Assembly (NCBI GenBank): GCA_030142905.1
Contig: JASJOG010000071.1
Coordinates: 186,001-250,000 of the forward strand
DNA: 64,000 nucleotides
Direction of reading: 5' to 3'
Source of the DNA: Heliopora coerulea
Lineage: Eukaryota > Cnidaria > Anthozoa > Scleralcyonacea > Helioporidae
The translations under genes were made by a program, and so were the position numbers. Position 1 is the stretch's first letter, and the number at the start of each line of letters is the position of its first letter. Of the stretch, positions 9,103 to 18,633 are shown piece after piece. The notes under the pieces are model-generated. The model ran no database searches. It saw only the letters and a program-made list of their open reading frames with translations, and was not told the origin of the DNA.

Positions 9103-10452
9103 ATGAATAATAAAGGTTTTGATGATATTGAAATGAGAAATAGAAATATGGAAGACCGCGAGGAAGAAGAGGAAGACCGTGAGGAGGGGGAAACAAGTTT
9201 TGGCGGTGATAACCCAATGGATAATAATGAAAGAACAAGATTACTAAACAATGAAGAAGAAGAACCAAATGAAATTAATAGAGTAAAATTTAGTTATAAT
9301 TTGAAAAAATATTTGAGTTCTATAAAAAGATCAATTACTGACGATATAAAAGGATCTTTCAAAAAAATATTCAATGTTACTATCGAAAAGAAAAATGGCG
9401 AAAATTCAAAAATATTGTTAGAAAAAACTGAATTTGTTAGAGACCCAAAATCAAGCAGAAAATATTATACTTCAATTATTTTCAAAGGTGAAAAAATTGG
9501 TTATGTTGACCGTGACTTTAAACCAGAGTTATTTGTTAGAAAAAATAAGAAATATGTTGATGAATTTAATGATTATATGAAAAAAGCAAAAAAAGAATAT
9601 GAAAAAACTCCAAGAGCAGCAATCCAAGAAAGAATTGGAGCTGAAGATAACAAAACCGATGAAACCGATGAGGAAATTTTTTATGATTCTGTCGCTGACG
9701 TTTTTCTTTTAAAAATTCAAACTAAAATTGATAATATAGTTAGTGAAAATAACCTAAAAAAATTAGTTGATGATGAGAATGACCCAAGACGAACATTATT
9801 TAACAACGCTGATTTAAGAGAATTTAGAGGAAGTTTATATGATGATAATATTGATAGTATTGATTCTAGTCTGACAAAAGCTGAAAAAAAAGAAGTTATA
9901 CATGGAAAAATTAGCGGATTTTATAAAGATAGTATTCATTGGAAAAATAAAGCTGATTTAGAAACAGCTGAACCTCAAAAAAGTATATATAAAAGTTTTT
10001 CAGAAATTGCAGAACTTCAAGCAGACAAAATGAGTCTTGAAAATAATGAAGTACCAAGTAGTGAAGAAGGAATACGGATTTTAAATGAAAGTGTTGAACA
10101 GTCTGACCTTGGAAGATTAGAAAGATTTAAAAAATGGGCGAAAGAAAATCTCGCAGGTTTATCAGCAGTTGCTATTTCTGTTGCGAGTATAATTACAGCA
10201 ATAGTTATAGCTGCAAGAAACGCATTAAAACAAGGTGCAAATGCAGTCGGAAAATTAGGAAAAGCAATTGCAAATATAGGTAAAAATTTTGGTGCAGTCA
10301 TTTCAGCAGTTTTAAATTTAATTTCTCAAATATTATCATGGGGTGCAAAAGGTATTGCTTTTCTAGCTAAAAATTTATGGATATTAGTTATTGCAATTAC
10401 TTACTTTTTATATGAAGAATATAAGAATAGAAAAAATAGAAAAAATAAATAA
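9103..10452 (+). CDS. Conserved Polinton membrane protein with acidic N-terminus (copy 1)
   Basis: 449 residues, intact. The N-terminus is acidic and variable (runs of E and D, residues 8-40). The last 110 residues are the conserved part: FKKWAKENLAGLSAVAISVA, a helix, alanine/glycine-rich amphipathic repeats (GKLGKAIANIGKNFGAV), and a final hydrophobic helix (NLWILVIAITYFLYEEY). The start lies directly after three AATA units, 8 bp behind integrase. It sits between integrase and the capsid gene, so a membrane or minor capsid role is plausible; the family has no name I can assign. Confidence 0.75.
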   Translation: MNNKGFDDIEMRNRNMEDREEEEEDREEGETSFGGDNPMDNNERTRLLNNEEEEPNEINRVKFSYNLKKYLSSIKRSITDDIKGSFKKIFNVTIEKKNGENSKILLEKTEFVRDPKSSRKYYTSIIFKGEKIGYVDRDFKPELFVRKNKKYVDEFNDYMKKAKKEYEKTPRAAIQERIGAEDNKTDETDEEIFYDSVADVFLLKIQTKIDNIVSENNLKKLVDDENDPRRTLFNNADLREFRGSLYDDNIDSIDSSLTKAEKKEVIHGKISGFYKDSIHWKNKADLETAEPQKSIYKSFSEIAELQADKMSLENNEVPSSEEGIRILNESVEQSDLGRLERFKKWAKENLAGLSAVAISVASIITAIVIAARNALKQGANAVGKLGKAIANIGKNFGAVISAVLNLISQILSWGAKGIAFLAKNLWILVIAITYFLYEEYKNRKNRKNK

Positions 10453-10479
10453 AATTTTTAATTTTTTATATAATAAAAA

Positions 10480-11717
10480 ATGAACAGAGTAGACGAATTA
10501 TATCCAGGATATAAAAGATCAAAAATGAGTGAAATTAAAGGAACCAGAACAAGGCATGTTGTAACTTTGAATCCGAATAAAGTAAATCCTGAAGAAGAGC
10601 TTTATATAGATATTCCAAAATTAAACCCTAATTTGTGTCTTGTTCCTGATTCATTAAGATTGTTATTTAATTTTAAAAATACAAATACTAAGTCTTGGTT
10701 TTTAAATAATTTATGAAAATTGTTAAAGAAAAGATTAGTTGTTAAATTTGCTGGAGAAATTGTTTACGATAATAGCGGAGAATCTCTTTTGGAAATTTAC
10801 AAAGATCTCTGGAAACCTGAATTCGAAAGAGCAGATATGGTTGAAAATGGAATCGCTAGAGAAAACCTTAGAAAATTAATTTCAAAAGATGACTCTGGAG
10901 CAACAAGTGGTAATCCAGAAAAACTTCTGATAAATTAATGTATGATATTTATGGAACAAAACAGTGTTTAAAATTAGGAAAAATACTTTCAGATCATGGA
11001 CTATATGCTCCATATGGGATGATTAACAATTTTCAATATATTTTAACTTTTCCAAAAGCTAGTGAAATTATGGTAGCACAAAGCGGACAAAATGTTGGTG
11101 GGTATACTTTGGAAAATTTAGAATTAGAGTATGAAACGATTGAAAACCAAGATTTAGCAATTGATGTTTTAACAAATTACACTACTGGAAGATCATTATC
11201 ATATAATTATGTAACTTTGATGAAAACAGTAGAATGGGATAAAGACGCGACTTTACATAATGAAACCATAAATATCCCACGGAAAAGTATGAAAGCAGTT
11301 GTGTTGTTATTTAGAAATAAAACTATCACAGATAGTGAACAATTTGTTTATCCAAATATAACAGATGTCAAAATTAGTGTTGAAGGAGTACCAAATAGCA
11401 TACATTCCCAAGGATTTCCCAAACGGAGATTTTTCGAAGAAGCGTTTAGAATATTTCGCTGCAGATATTTTGACTGTGACGCGGTTATGGATATCGAAAA
11501 ATTTTATAAAGATTCATTTGCATTATGCGTGGATTTAAGAACATTAGATGATAACTTTGTTTATGGAACTGGTAAAAAATTAGTAAACACACAGTCGGGA
11601 TTGTTGTTAGAAATTAAAAAAACTGCTATTTCTGCAAATGTAATGTGTCATATATTTGTGATAAGTGATGGATTGTTAAACATTGTAAATAAAGATTTGG
11701 CTTCAATTCAATTTTAA
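10480..11717 (+). pseudogene. Major capsid protein, double jelly-roll (copy 1, broken)
   Basis: Homologue of 32,787-34,026. Motifs matching Polinton major capsid proteins are seen in order: DELYPGYKRSKMSEIKG at the start, RLVVKFAGEIVYDNSGE, LEIYKDLWKPEFERADMV, GLYAPYGMINNFQYILTFPK and LENLELEYETIENQDLA. The double jelly-roll fold is known for this family and is not visible directly. Breaks: a TGA at 10,714-10,716 and a one-base loss near 10,921-10,925. The C-terminal third is open to 11,717. The start follows AATAAAAAATG, the box also used by the ATPase. The product would form the icosahedral shell. Confidence 0.88.
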
Positions 11718-11743
11718 AAACAAGACAAGATTATAAATAAAAA

Positions 11744-12343
11744 ATGAATGACAAAAAACCATTTAATATGATAATTGTTGGAATGACTGCTTGTGGAAAA
11801 ACAAAATATCTTTTAGATTTTGTAGAATCAGAATATAAAAATTATTTTGATTATATTTTTTTAATTTGTACGACATTTGAATGGAATAAAACTTATGAAA
11901 ATTGGAAATATGATAAAGATGAAGATTTTATTGTTATTCCTTGTGATCAAGATAATGTTGAAGATTGGTTAAAATTTATAGTTGAATTTTCAAAAGGAAG
12001 TAAAAGTTTAATCATATTGGATGATTGTGCAAGTGGAAAAAATGTTAAAAATAGAACAAGTGAATTGGTTAAATTGGGATTTAGTGCTAGACATTATAAT
12101 CTTTCTGTTGTAGTTATAACACAACAATTTACATCTATTGCTAAACCATTTAGAGAAAATATTTCAAAATTAGTCACATTTTATAACCCGAATAAAAAAG
12201 ATATGTCAACAATAATTCAAGAATATTTAGGTGTGCATGACTGCGAAGAATTGGAAAAAATTTTAGAAACTTTGAAAACAAAAAAATATTCATGCTTGGA
12301 AATAAATTTAATTTTTCCATTTGGTTATAAAATAAATGAGTGA
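11744..12343 (+). CDS. FtsK/HerA (A32-like) genome-packaging ATPase (copy 1)
   Basis: 199 residues, intact. Walker A is GMTACGKTKY (residues 13-22); Walker B is SLIILDDC (about 87-94); a sensor-like VVVITQQ follows. These fit the A32-type ATPases that pump viral DNA into capsids, and the size is near the lower end for the family. It lies directly downstream of the capsid gene and its last 8 nt overlap the next gene (ATGAGTGA holds both the stop and the next start). The copy 2 homologue has a frameshift only at its very end. Confidence 0.92.
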   Translation: MNDKKPFNMIIVGMTACGKTKYLLDFVESEYKNYFDYIFLICTTFEWNKTYENWKYDKDEDFIVIPCDQDNVEDWLKFIVEFSKGSKSLIILDDCASGKNVKNRTSELVKLGFSARHYNLSVVVITQQFTSIAKPFRENISKLVTFYNPNKKDMSTIIQEYLGVHDCEELEKILETLKTKKYSCLEINLIFPFGYKINE

Positions 12344-12839
12344 AAATGTAGAAATACCGCAAGTTGAAACAAATGAAGAAAAGCAAACGCATCGAGCAGA
12401 GCTCTCCGCAGCGGAGCTGCAAGATGCTAAAAAAGAAGTAATGAAAAAACGCGAAGAATTGATAAAATTATCTGAAGATGGCGAAATTAGTCAATCGGTG
12501 CAAAATTTGAAAAAATCAAGTGATAAAGTTATATTAAAAATTTATGCTAAATATGAAGTAAAACAAGCAGAAAAAGCAAACGTATTTTTAACAGATTTAC
12601 TAATTAGTAAATTTGCAGATTTATTAGGAGGATTAGAAGCAATTGAAAGCAGTGAAGAATTGGAAAAAGAACTGGTGAAAGATAAATTATTAAAAAGAGA
12701 TGTAAAATCTGTAGTTGAAAAATTAAGTCCATATTTACCATATCTTGGAATATTATCTGGTGGAGTTACAGTTGGAAAACATGTTATTAAAAAGCATAAA
12801 AAAGATGGAAGCGAAACGAACCACCAACAAACTGAATAA
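12336..12839 (+). CDS. Coiled-coil/helical Polinton protein (copy 1)
   Basis: 167 residues, intact. The N-terminal 40 residues are variable; a conserved helical core follows (AKKEVMKKREELIKLSEDGE, then EKANVFLTDLLISKFADLLG) and a short hydrophobic, glycine-containing segment near the end (LPYLGILSGGVTVGKHVI). Copy 2 has an intact homologue (31,578-32,132) whose ends differ but whose core is nearly the same. The start overlaps the ATPase stop. It is convergent with the myristoylated gene across a palindromic terminator. No known family; a scaffold or packaging partner is conceivable from position only. Confidence 0.75.
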   Translation: MSENVEIPQVETNEEKQTHRAELSAAELQDAKKEVMKKREELIKLSEDGEISQSVQNLKKSSDKVILKIYAKYEVKQAEKANVFLTDLLISKFADLLGGLEAIESSEELEKELVKDKLLKRDVKSVVEKLSPYLPYLGILSGGVTVGKHVIKKHKKDGSETNHQQTE

Positions 12840-12868
12840 TTTTATAATATATTTTATTATAAAATTAA
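12840..12868. terminator. Palindromic bidirectional 3' end signal (copy 1)
   Basis: Between two convergent stop codons lies TTTTATAATA...TATTATAAAA, an almost perfect hairpin of about 10-bp arms. The same design occurs in copy 2 (31,531-31,577). It probably ends transcripts from both strands; the mechanism is unknown. Confidence 0.5.
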
Positions 12869-13279
12869 TTATTCTGAAGATGAAGGATTACCAATTGTGT
12901 CTTTTCTGGTTATTTTACTCATAAGCGTATTTATTATTTTATCTTTTTCTTTTGATATATTGTTTGTCGATTCTTCATTTTCTAAAGATTTTAACAATTT
13001 TAAATGATTATTATTTTCTGAAAACTGAATTTCATGTATATTATTTTTCCCAAACGTCATCCCAGCTTCAAAATCTTTCATTCCAACATCAACATGAGCT
13101 CCGATTCTAAAACCACTTTTTTTAATCTTTCTAAAATTTATTGGTGGATAACCATGAAGATTTAAATCTAACTTTGTGTCTGGCTTCGTATCCTTTCCTG
13201 AATCCTTATTGGAATTACCGCTGTGCGTGTCAGCTCTGCTGTTTTTATTATTTGTTTTTGATGATATACAATTTCCCAT
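12869..13279 (-). CDS. Terminal gene with N-myristoylation signal (copy 1)
   Basis: 136 residues, intact. It starts MGNCISSKT: Gly2 and Ser6 fit N-myristoylation and Cys4 could be palmitoylated, so membrane attachment is predicted. A low-complexity linker follows (S, N, K, D), then a conserved region with FRIGAHVDVGMKDFEAGMTF and HEIQFSENN. The positional counterpart in copy 2 (31,120-31,530) also begins MGN with Ser6 and has a similar FGFSVGAGQAYDIE region, though overall similarity is low. It is the outermost gene, beside the terminal repeat. It could be an inner membrane or host-interaction protein. Confidence 0.72.
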   Translation of the reverse strand: MGNCISSKTNNKNSRADTHSGNSNKDSGKDTKPDTKLDLNLHGYPPINFRKIKKSGFRIGAHVDVGMKDFEAGMTFGKNNIHEIQFSENNNHLKLLKSLENEESTNNISKEKDKIINTLMSKITRKDTIGNPSSSE

Positions 13280-13414
13280 TTTTTATTTATTATTTTTTTA
13301 TTCTTGATAATAACTAATTTTTCCACAAATACGAGTAAGGCATCTTCACAAATCAAATAACTTTTCACACAAAAGTTTCACAAATGTGAAGCTAAAATGT
13401 GAAGTTTTTGAACC

Positions 13415-13799
13415 CTCAAATTCTTGGTAGCGTTATCAAATTCGTAGAAGAGACCGGAAGTTGAAACCGAAAGTGATGTAATTGGGGAAAATGACGTCAT
13501 CAATAAAAAAGGGGAAATCACCCACGACACTTTGAAAAATTTTGACCAAATTCGAAAATGTGTTGAATTTCACCAATTTCGAAAATGTGACAGAATCAAA
13601 CGAATTTGAGAATGTGAGAAATTTAAGCAAATTTGAGAATGTGACATCATTTTCAAAATGTGACGTCATTTTGAAAATTGGGAAAATTTGACCAAATCTC
13701 AGAATGTGACGTCATTTTAAAAATGTGACGTCATTTTGAAAATGAGGAAAATTTGACCAAATCTCAAAATGCGCCAGAATCGGCACTTTACAGACTACT
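13415..13799. repeat. Terminal inverted repeat of Polinton copy 1 (right end)
   Basis: Shares blocks with the copy 2 terminal repeats: AATTCTTGGTA, GACCGGAAGTT, ACCGAAAGTGA, ACACTTTGAAAAATTTTGAC and the terminal CAGACTACT. The inner part is expanded into tandem units of roughly AAAATTTGACCAAATCTCAA/AATGTGACGTCATTTT. The partner repeat is outside the window. The start coordinate is approximate. Confidence 0.8.
13492..13733. promoter_or_regulatory. Cluster of four TGACGTCA palindromes in the terminal repeat
   Basis: Perfect TGACGTCA sites lie at 13,492-13,499, 13,662-13,669 (within one base), 13,707-13,714 and 13,726-13,733, with a TGACATCA variant near 13,642. TGACGTCA is the CRE consensus bound by CREB/ATF bZIP factors in animals. 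Copy 2 lacks this cluster. A regulatory role is inference. Confidence 0.5.
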
Positions 13800-14342
13800 G
13801 CATGTATGATGTGATGAATTCATTGAAAAATTTTTACAAAGGAAAGAAAAGACCATTCACAGTGAAACTGAATGCAATGAACAAATCCATGAAAGAAGAC
13901 TTGAGGTGAACTCAGTATAAAAAAGCATTGAGGACCAATTCACTTAAGAATTTTCAAGCATAATCATGGTAAATATTTTATACTTACAGTAAGTCTCCAA
14001 TTCTACGTTTAGTTAAACAGTAATGTTTCGCTAGACTTGCTCATGGCTATCAATGCTGGATTCACTCACAGCTTTGTCAGTGCTCCATAAGCGTGGCAAT
14101 AGGCTCTAACATAAGATAAAAAAGCCCAAAATATGTTGTAATTTGCATACTTTAAATAACATTTTGTGATGCTCAGAATTCTTAAAAAGTATCCTCAAAA
14201 TGCAGGAAATGGCATTTGCAAGACTCCAGATTTCAAACTTTTCTTGGGGAGCATGCCCCCGGACCCCCCAGAGGGGTTTCGAGCCTTCGACGCTCTCATT
14301 GACTCTGAAGTCACAATAGCATGACCAGTTATTTGGGTTCAG
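13800..14342. other. Unassigned flank with DNA-transposon-like remnant
   Basis: No gene is supported. From about 14,050 the text resembles the 3' part of the DNA transposon ending at 29,045: a stretch around 14,236-14,290 with GGAGCATGCCCCCGGACCCC parallels CGGAGGGCATACCCTAACCC near 28,937, and the end GCTTCGCCACTGATGG resembles a CCCCTGATG-type terminus. The first 250 bases show nothing recognisable. Confidence 0.35.
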
Positions 14343-16254
14343 CTTCGCCACTGATGGAAAACAGGCTTAAAGAACTGTGAGTTTTAGGGGGAAGGACAAG
14401 AGCATGGTAAATGTCCTGCTTTTAATCGACAGTGTAACAACTGTGGCAAATTTAGGCACTTCGCCTCCGTCTGTACATCGAAACAGCCTCAGAAAATAAA
14501 GCAAATCAAAAGAAGCGAATGTAACCGCATTCTATCAAATGTAACCGTGGTCAAAAATGTCGCAGGATTCTGATAATGGCAGAGAACTTCCGCTCCAACA
14601 TAAGACAGAATTCTTCATCAATTCAGTCGCAGATGATCCTACTGATACAAATCGATGTCAAGCATCACTTAAGACAAACGGAACATCGGTCATCTATATG
14701 CTTGATTCAGGTGTTCAAGTAAACGTTATCCAAGAGAAAATCTAAATCACTACGAAAGAAAGCACGTCTTTTCCAGGCGAATGCCAAACCTACAGCATAT
14801 GATTCCGTGAATATTTCAGTAAAGGGTAGATTTATGGCTAGCGTCACGAAGGGATCAAACAAAACCTTTCCAGTGCAGTTTTTTGTGGGCACCACACGCT
14901 CCTCGCCCAAAATAGGACTTAAAGCTCGTGAGCAGGTGAATCTTATTAATAGCATTTGCCACCTAAACAAAAGCTACGATGAATTCCTTTAACATTATGA
15001 TTCAACCTTCAATGATCTTGGCTGTTTGCCTGGGAAGTACCATATTAACATCGACTTGGACATTAAACCAGTAGTTCATCCAGCGCGCAAAGTCTCATTT
15101 ACGTTAAAGGCAAAACCCAAAGTCAAATGGCAAAGAATGGTCTCACTGGATGTGATAGCAAAGGTAGATAAACTCTTAGCTTGGGTTAACAGTATTGTTG
15201 TTGTCGAAAAGTCAAATGGTGACATCAGAATACGTCTCGACCCAGAGGACTTAAATCGCGCAATTAAACTAGAGTATTCTCAAATGCCGACCGAAGAAGA
15301 AATCATGTCCCAGATGTCTGGTTCTAAAATTTTCAGTAAACTTGACGTGAGAGCCGGGTATTGGCAAGTGAAGCTTGATGAGTCATCGTATGATTTGTGA
15401 GCTTTTAACACACTGTTTCGAAGATACGAATTTAAAAGGTTACCATTTGGCATGTACTGCGCAAGTGAAGTATTCAGCAATCAAATTTCCGAATTAATTG
15501 ATGGGTTGGAAGGTGTTGCGCATATAAAAAATGACATTATAGTATGGCAGAAGATGAAGACCAAGATACCTGTTGACATAAGTCAGTGCTTGACAGAATA
15601 AAGGCGTTAGGGTTGAAGCTTAACAGATCCAAATGTGTTTTTGGCGTGGATGAGATCACATATGTTGGTCACATTTTTTTCTCACCTAGGTTTACGAGCC
15701 GACCCTAGAGAGGTTGAAGCGATTACAAATATGCCTATAGCACAGAACACAGATGATGTTCATCGATTTCTTGGTTTGGTTACATATCTAGGGGATTTGT
15801 ACCAACTTTGTCAAGTTAAACTTCCAAATTACGAAAATTTGTAGAGAAAGATAACAACTGGAATTGGAATCAGAAGCTCTTAGATCAGTTCCAGAATCTT
15901 GAACATTGCGTCACAGACAGCCCAGTAGTGCAGTATTTCAACCCTGCTCTTCCAGTCAAGATGTCAGTCGATGCTAGCAGAACTGGACTAGGAGCTGTTC
16001 TTCTCCAATTTCATGACGACCAATGGCGTCCAGTTGCCTACGCTAGCCGAGTCTTGAATTAATCGGAACAGAACTACAGCCAGATTGAAAAAGAAACGTT
16101 GACTATGGTCTTTGGAACAGAACATTTCAATCAGTACGTGTATGGTATCAAATTTGTTGTTGAGTCTGATCACAAACCATTGCAATTCATTTTTAAAAGA
16201 AACATTAGCAAGACACCTCCTCGCATCCAGCGCATGTTACTTCGTTTGCAGAAG
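14343..16254 (+). pseudogene. Gypsy-A: decayed Ty3/Gypsy gag-pol, 5' part
   Basis: A chain of broken reading frames. It holds a CCHC zinc knuckle (CNNCGKFRHFASVC, near 14,428), a protease-like YMLDSGVQVNVI (near 14,700), the reverse transcriptase start (DKLLAWVNSIVVVEKSNGDI; SKLDVRAGYWQVKLDE), a degraded catalytic region (AHIKNDIIVW where YLDD-type residues are expected), LRADPREVEAITNMP, and an RNase H stretch (MSVDASRTGLGAVLLQF). Many stops and frame changes. It breaks off in RNase H at about 16,254, where LINE-1 begins; the next part resumes near 30,115. Confidence 0.82.
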
Positions 16255-18119
16255 TGTGTTATATTGTGACTTGTTAAATTATTTAGACGCTCTTAATTTC
16301 AAGTCATCTAAACCGTACGTGTTAGGAGATTTTAATTGTAACATCACTTCAATACAAGGAAAAGAATTTGTCAAGAAAATGAAAGATATCGGCCTTAAAC
16401 AACTTAGAAAAGAACCAACTCCTGTTACAGCACACTCGTCCACCAATATTGACCTGATTTTCACAAATGCAAGTCATCGAGTTACCAGCACTGGTGTATT
16501 AGAATTCTCCCTCAGTGACCATTATTTGATATACTGTAACAGGACGTACAAAGTTCCATGACCTAGACCAAAGGTGACTAACTTTAGTAGTTTTAAGGGC
16601 TTTGACCCTATTGCTTTTACCACCGATCTTGATAATATTCCTTGGGATATTATTGCCTTGTTTGACAACCTTGAGGACGCCTGGTTCTGCATGGGGGCAT
16701 TTTTAGAAGATCTTTACAACAACCACGCTCCTCTATGTACTCTCCGAGTTCGTGGTAGTCAGCCGCTTTGGACGTCGGAGGAAATCGGGACTGCTGTTAA
16801 AAGTCGTGATGCTATAAAGAGTGAGGCAGTTAGATCTAAAACATGAAAAAAAGAGTGCAGAGTATGCACTGTTGAAATCTTAGTGAAATGATCGGAAAGG
16901 TCTGAGTAGTGCCGAAATGTAAAGAGTAGTTTTCTAACGTTTCGAGCGAAGATCTCCCCTTCTCTCTGACGAAGCGCCTTCGCTCGAAACGTTAGAAAAC
17001 TACTCTATACATTTCGGCACTACTCAGACCTTTCCAGATCATTTCACTAGATCTAAAACAGATGTAGACTGGACCTGTTACAAAAAGCTAAGAAACAAAG
17101 TGACTCGCATTATTGATGTATCTAAGCGTGAAAATTATAATGGATTAATTTCTGAATATGCTGACAATCCTTCTAAGGTCTGGTCCACAATCAGATAGCT
17201 GTTTCCTAAAAAGAACAAGGAATTTTTTCAAGAACTTCTTTGCGACGGTCTTCACTTTTCTGACTATTCCTATATTGGTCTTTGTTTTAATGAGTTTTTC
17301 ACCTTCGTGGGATCTCGTTTGCATGATGCTTTGGGCCTTCATAATTACAACCAGTTATGTTTAACAACAGGTCGAATAGGGTACCTGATTTTGTCTTTAA
17401 GGAAATATCGGTCAATTTTGTGAGTAAGAAAGTTTCTGCACTACGCGTGAAGAAGTCTTCTGGTCTTAAAAACATTCCTTCCTGTCTACTGAAGCTTGGT
17501 GCCACAACTATGGCTTCACTTTTAGCTTGTATATATAAAATATCTGTAAAAACTTGGCAGACATCGAAATACTAGAAATCAACGACAGTAACCCTACTAC
17601 ATAAATCTGGTTCATTGGTGGACGTAAATAATCACAAACCGTTCTCCGTTCTCCCTGTTTTAATTAAAATATTTGAACGCCCTGTCCATCAGCAACTTCA
17701 TGATCACTTGGTAGCAAATAAGTTACTCTCGAACCATCAGTCTGCCTTTAGGCGAGGTCATTCTACTTGCCCTGACTTTCTCGACGTCTCAGGCTTTATT
17801 TTGAAGAACATCAGCAAAGGAAATGTCAACGGTACAATTTTTCTCGATCTTGGCAAAGCATTTGACATGCTTAGCCTTAGCCACCTAGTGCTCAAATGCA
17901 AGTTGAAAAAGATTGGCATTCGTGGTAATGCTTTATCGTGATTTGATAACTATCTAAACAGCAGAACTCAATCAGTATGCTCTAACGGTACTTTGTCTTA
18001 TAGTCTTGGGTATAACATTAGGAGTTCCACAAGGATCAGTACTTGGTCTGTTATTGTCTATAATATTTATAAATGACCTGCCGAGTATTGTCCACCATAG
18101 TAAAGTTGTGATTTACGCT
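16255..18119 (+). pseudogene. LINE-1: non-LTR retrotransposon, endonuclease and RT N-terminal part
   Basis: A 5'-truncated, broken LINE of the CR1/jockey-like type. Endonuclease C-terminal motifs are visible at 16,315-16,555 (LGDFNCNIT, STNIDLIFTN, SLSDHYLIYCN). Reverse transcriptase motifs follow at 17,630-18,000: NHQSAFRRGHST and TIFLDLGKAFDML, which keeps both aspartate positions of motif A. Stops and frameshifts separate the pieces. It is interrupted by a Penelope-like fragment at 16,844-17,047 and by a DNA transposon at 18,120, exactly before the YADD box. Confidence 0.82.
16844..17047. mobile_element. Short palindromic insert with hammerhead-like core, probably Penelope-related
   Basis: Two arms of about 70 bp (from 16,881 and ending at 17,049) are near-perfect inverted copies. 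A 13-bp direct repeat, TAGATCTAAAACA, flanks it at 16,831-16,843 and 17,048-17,060, and looks like a target-site duplication. The right arm contains CTGACGA-AGCGCCTTCGCT-CGAAAC at 16,966-16,990, which fits the conserved core of a hammerhead ribozyme (CUGANGA, stem II, GAAA). Hammerhead motifs are known in Penelope-like elements, hence the assignment. Confidence 0.6.
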
Positions 18120-18285
18120 CAGGGGCGGATCTAGAGGGGTGCAAGAGGTGCTAAAGCACTGGTCAGAATTTCCAAAAATTAATTTATATGAAAAGTTCAT
18201 GACGACATCTTCGGTTAGATCTTCGGTTGCATTGTCTGTGTCAGGCCGTTGCTAAGAATCCTACTAATGGGTGTCAGGCCAGTGC

Positions 18286-18324
18286 TAAGGGGTGGTGTGG
18301 TTCTATATGCCCGTGATAACATAC
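18286..18324 (+). pseudogene. LINE-2, 5' fragment left of Gypsy-B
   Basis: This short piece reads GGVVLYARDNI in frame, a stretch typical of LINE endonucleases, and runs straight into the sequence at 24,026 once Gypsy-B and one copy of its ATAC target site are set aside. The left boundary is approximate. Just upstream an 18-bp stretch, GTGTCAGGCC(G/A)(T/G)TGCTAA, occurs twice. Confidence 0.65.
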
Positions 18325-18517
18325 TGTAAGGTGCCGCAATTTCAAAGCAGACAACAACTGCTTGGGACCGTGCCACTTTATTTATATTCAACGCAACAAC
18401 AAAATCAACCAACACCCCCTTTATTTTTATCTAGCTCCTCTCACGTCGGAGTAATTCGATCTGCCCCAAAAAAGGCGCCAACAGCTGAGGGGAGGAGCGA
18501 AACATGATATCGTTACA
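18325..18517 (-). repeat. Gypsy-B 3' LTR
   Basis: 193 bp, TGTAAG at the left and CGTTACA at the right. It differs from the 5' LTR (23,833-24,025) at three positions, including the sixth base. Confidence 0.95.
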
Positions 18518-18533
18518 CTATCCCCTCCCTTAG
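18518..18533 (-). other. Gypsy-B polypurine tract
   Basis: On the minus strand CTAAGGGAGGGGATAG abuts the 3' LTR, as expected for plus-strand DNA priming. Confidence 0.7.
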
Positions 18534-18633
18534 AGTGAAACATGTCCTCATGTCATGCAATCAACAGTTAATGAAGTTCAAAAAGCAATAAAAATCCCAC
18601 TGCTCTTTCAAAACGATTACGTATCGTAATCAG

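Larger units (their letters stand above)
1..13799. mobile_element. Polinton/Maverick copy 1, truncated by window edge
   Basis: Self-synthesizing virus-like DNA transposon. It holds a protein-primed polymerase fragment, a chromodomain integrase, a double jelly-roll capsid protein, a packaging ATPase and about ten accessory genes in two divergent arms. The right end at 13,799 matches the last bases of the copy 2 terminal repeat (CAGACTACT), which fixes the boundary. The left end lies outside the window. Base composition is strongly AT-rich compared with the DNA beyond 13,800. Gene order is the mirror image of copy 2 (30,379-48,634). Several genes carry frameshifts or stops, so this is a decayed copy. 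Confidence 0.93.

Noticed and set aside
1..13799. Contaminating giant virus or virophage contig
   Set aside because: Gene set and terminal repeats fit Polintons, and the second copy is embedded in animal retrotransposons with clear junctions.
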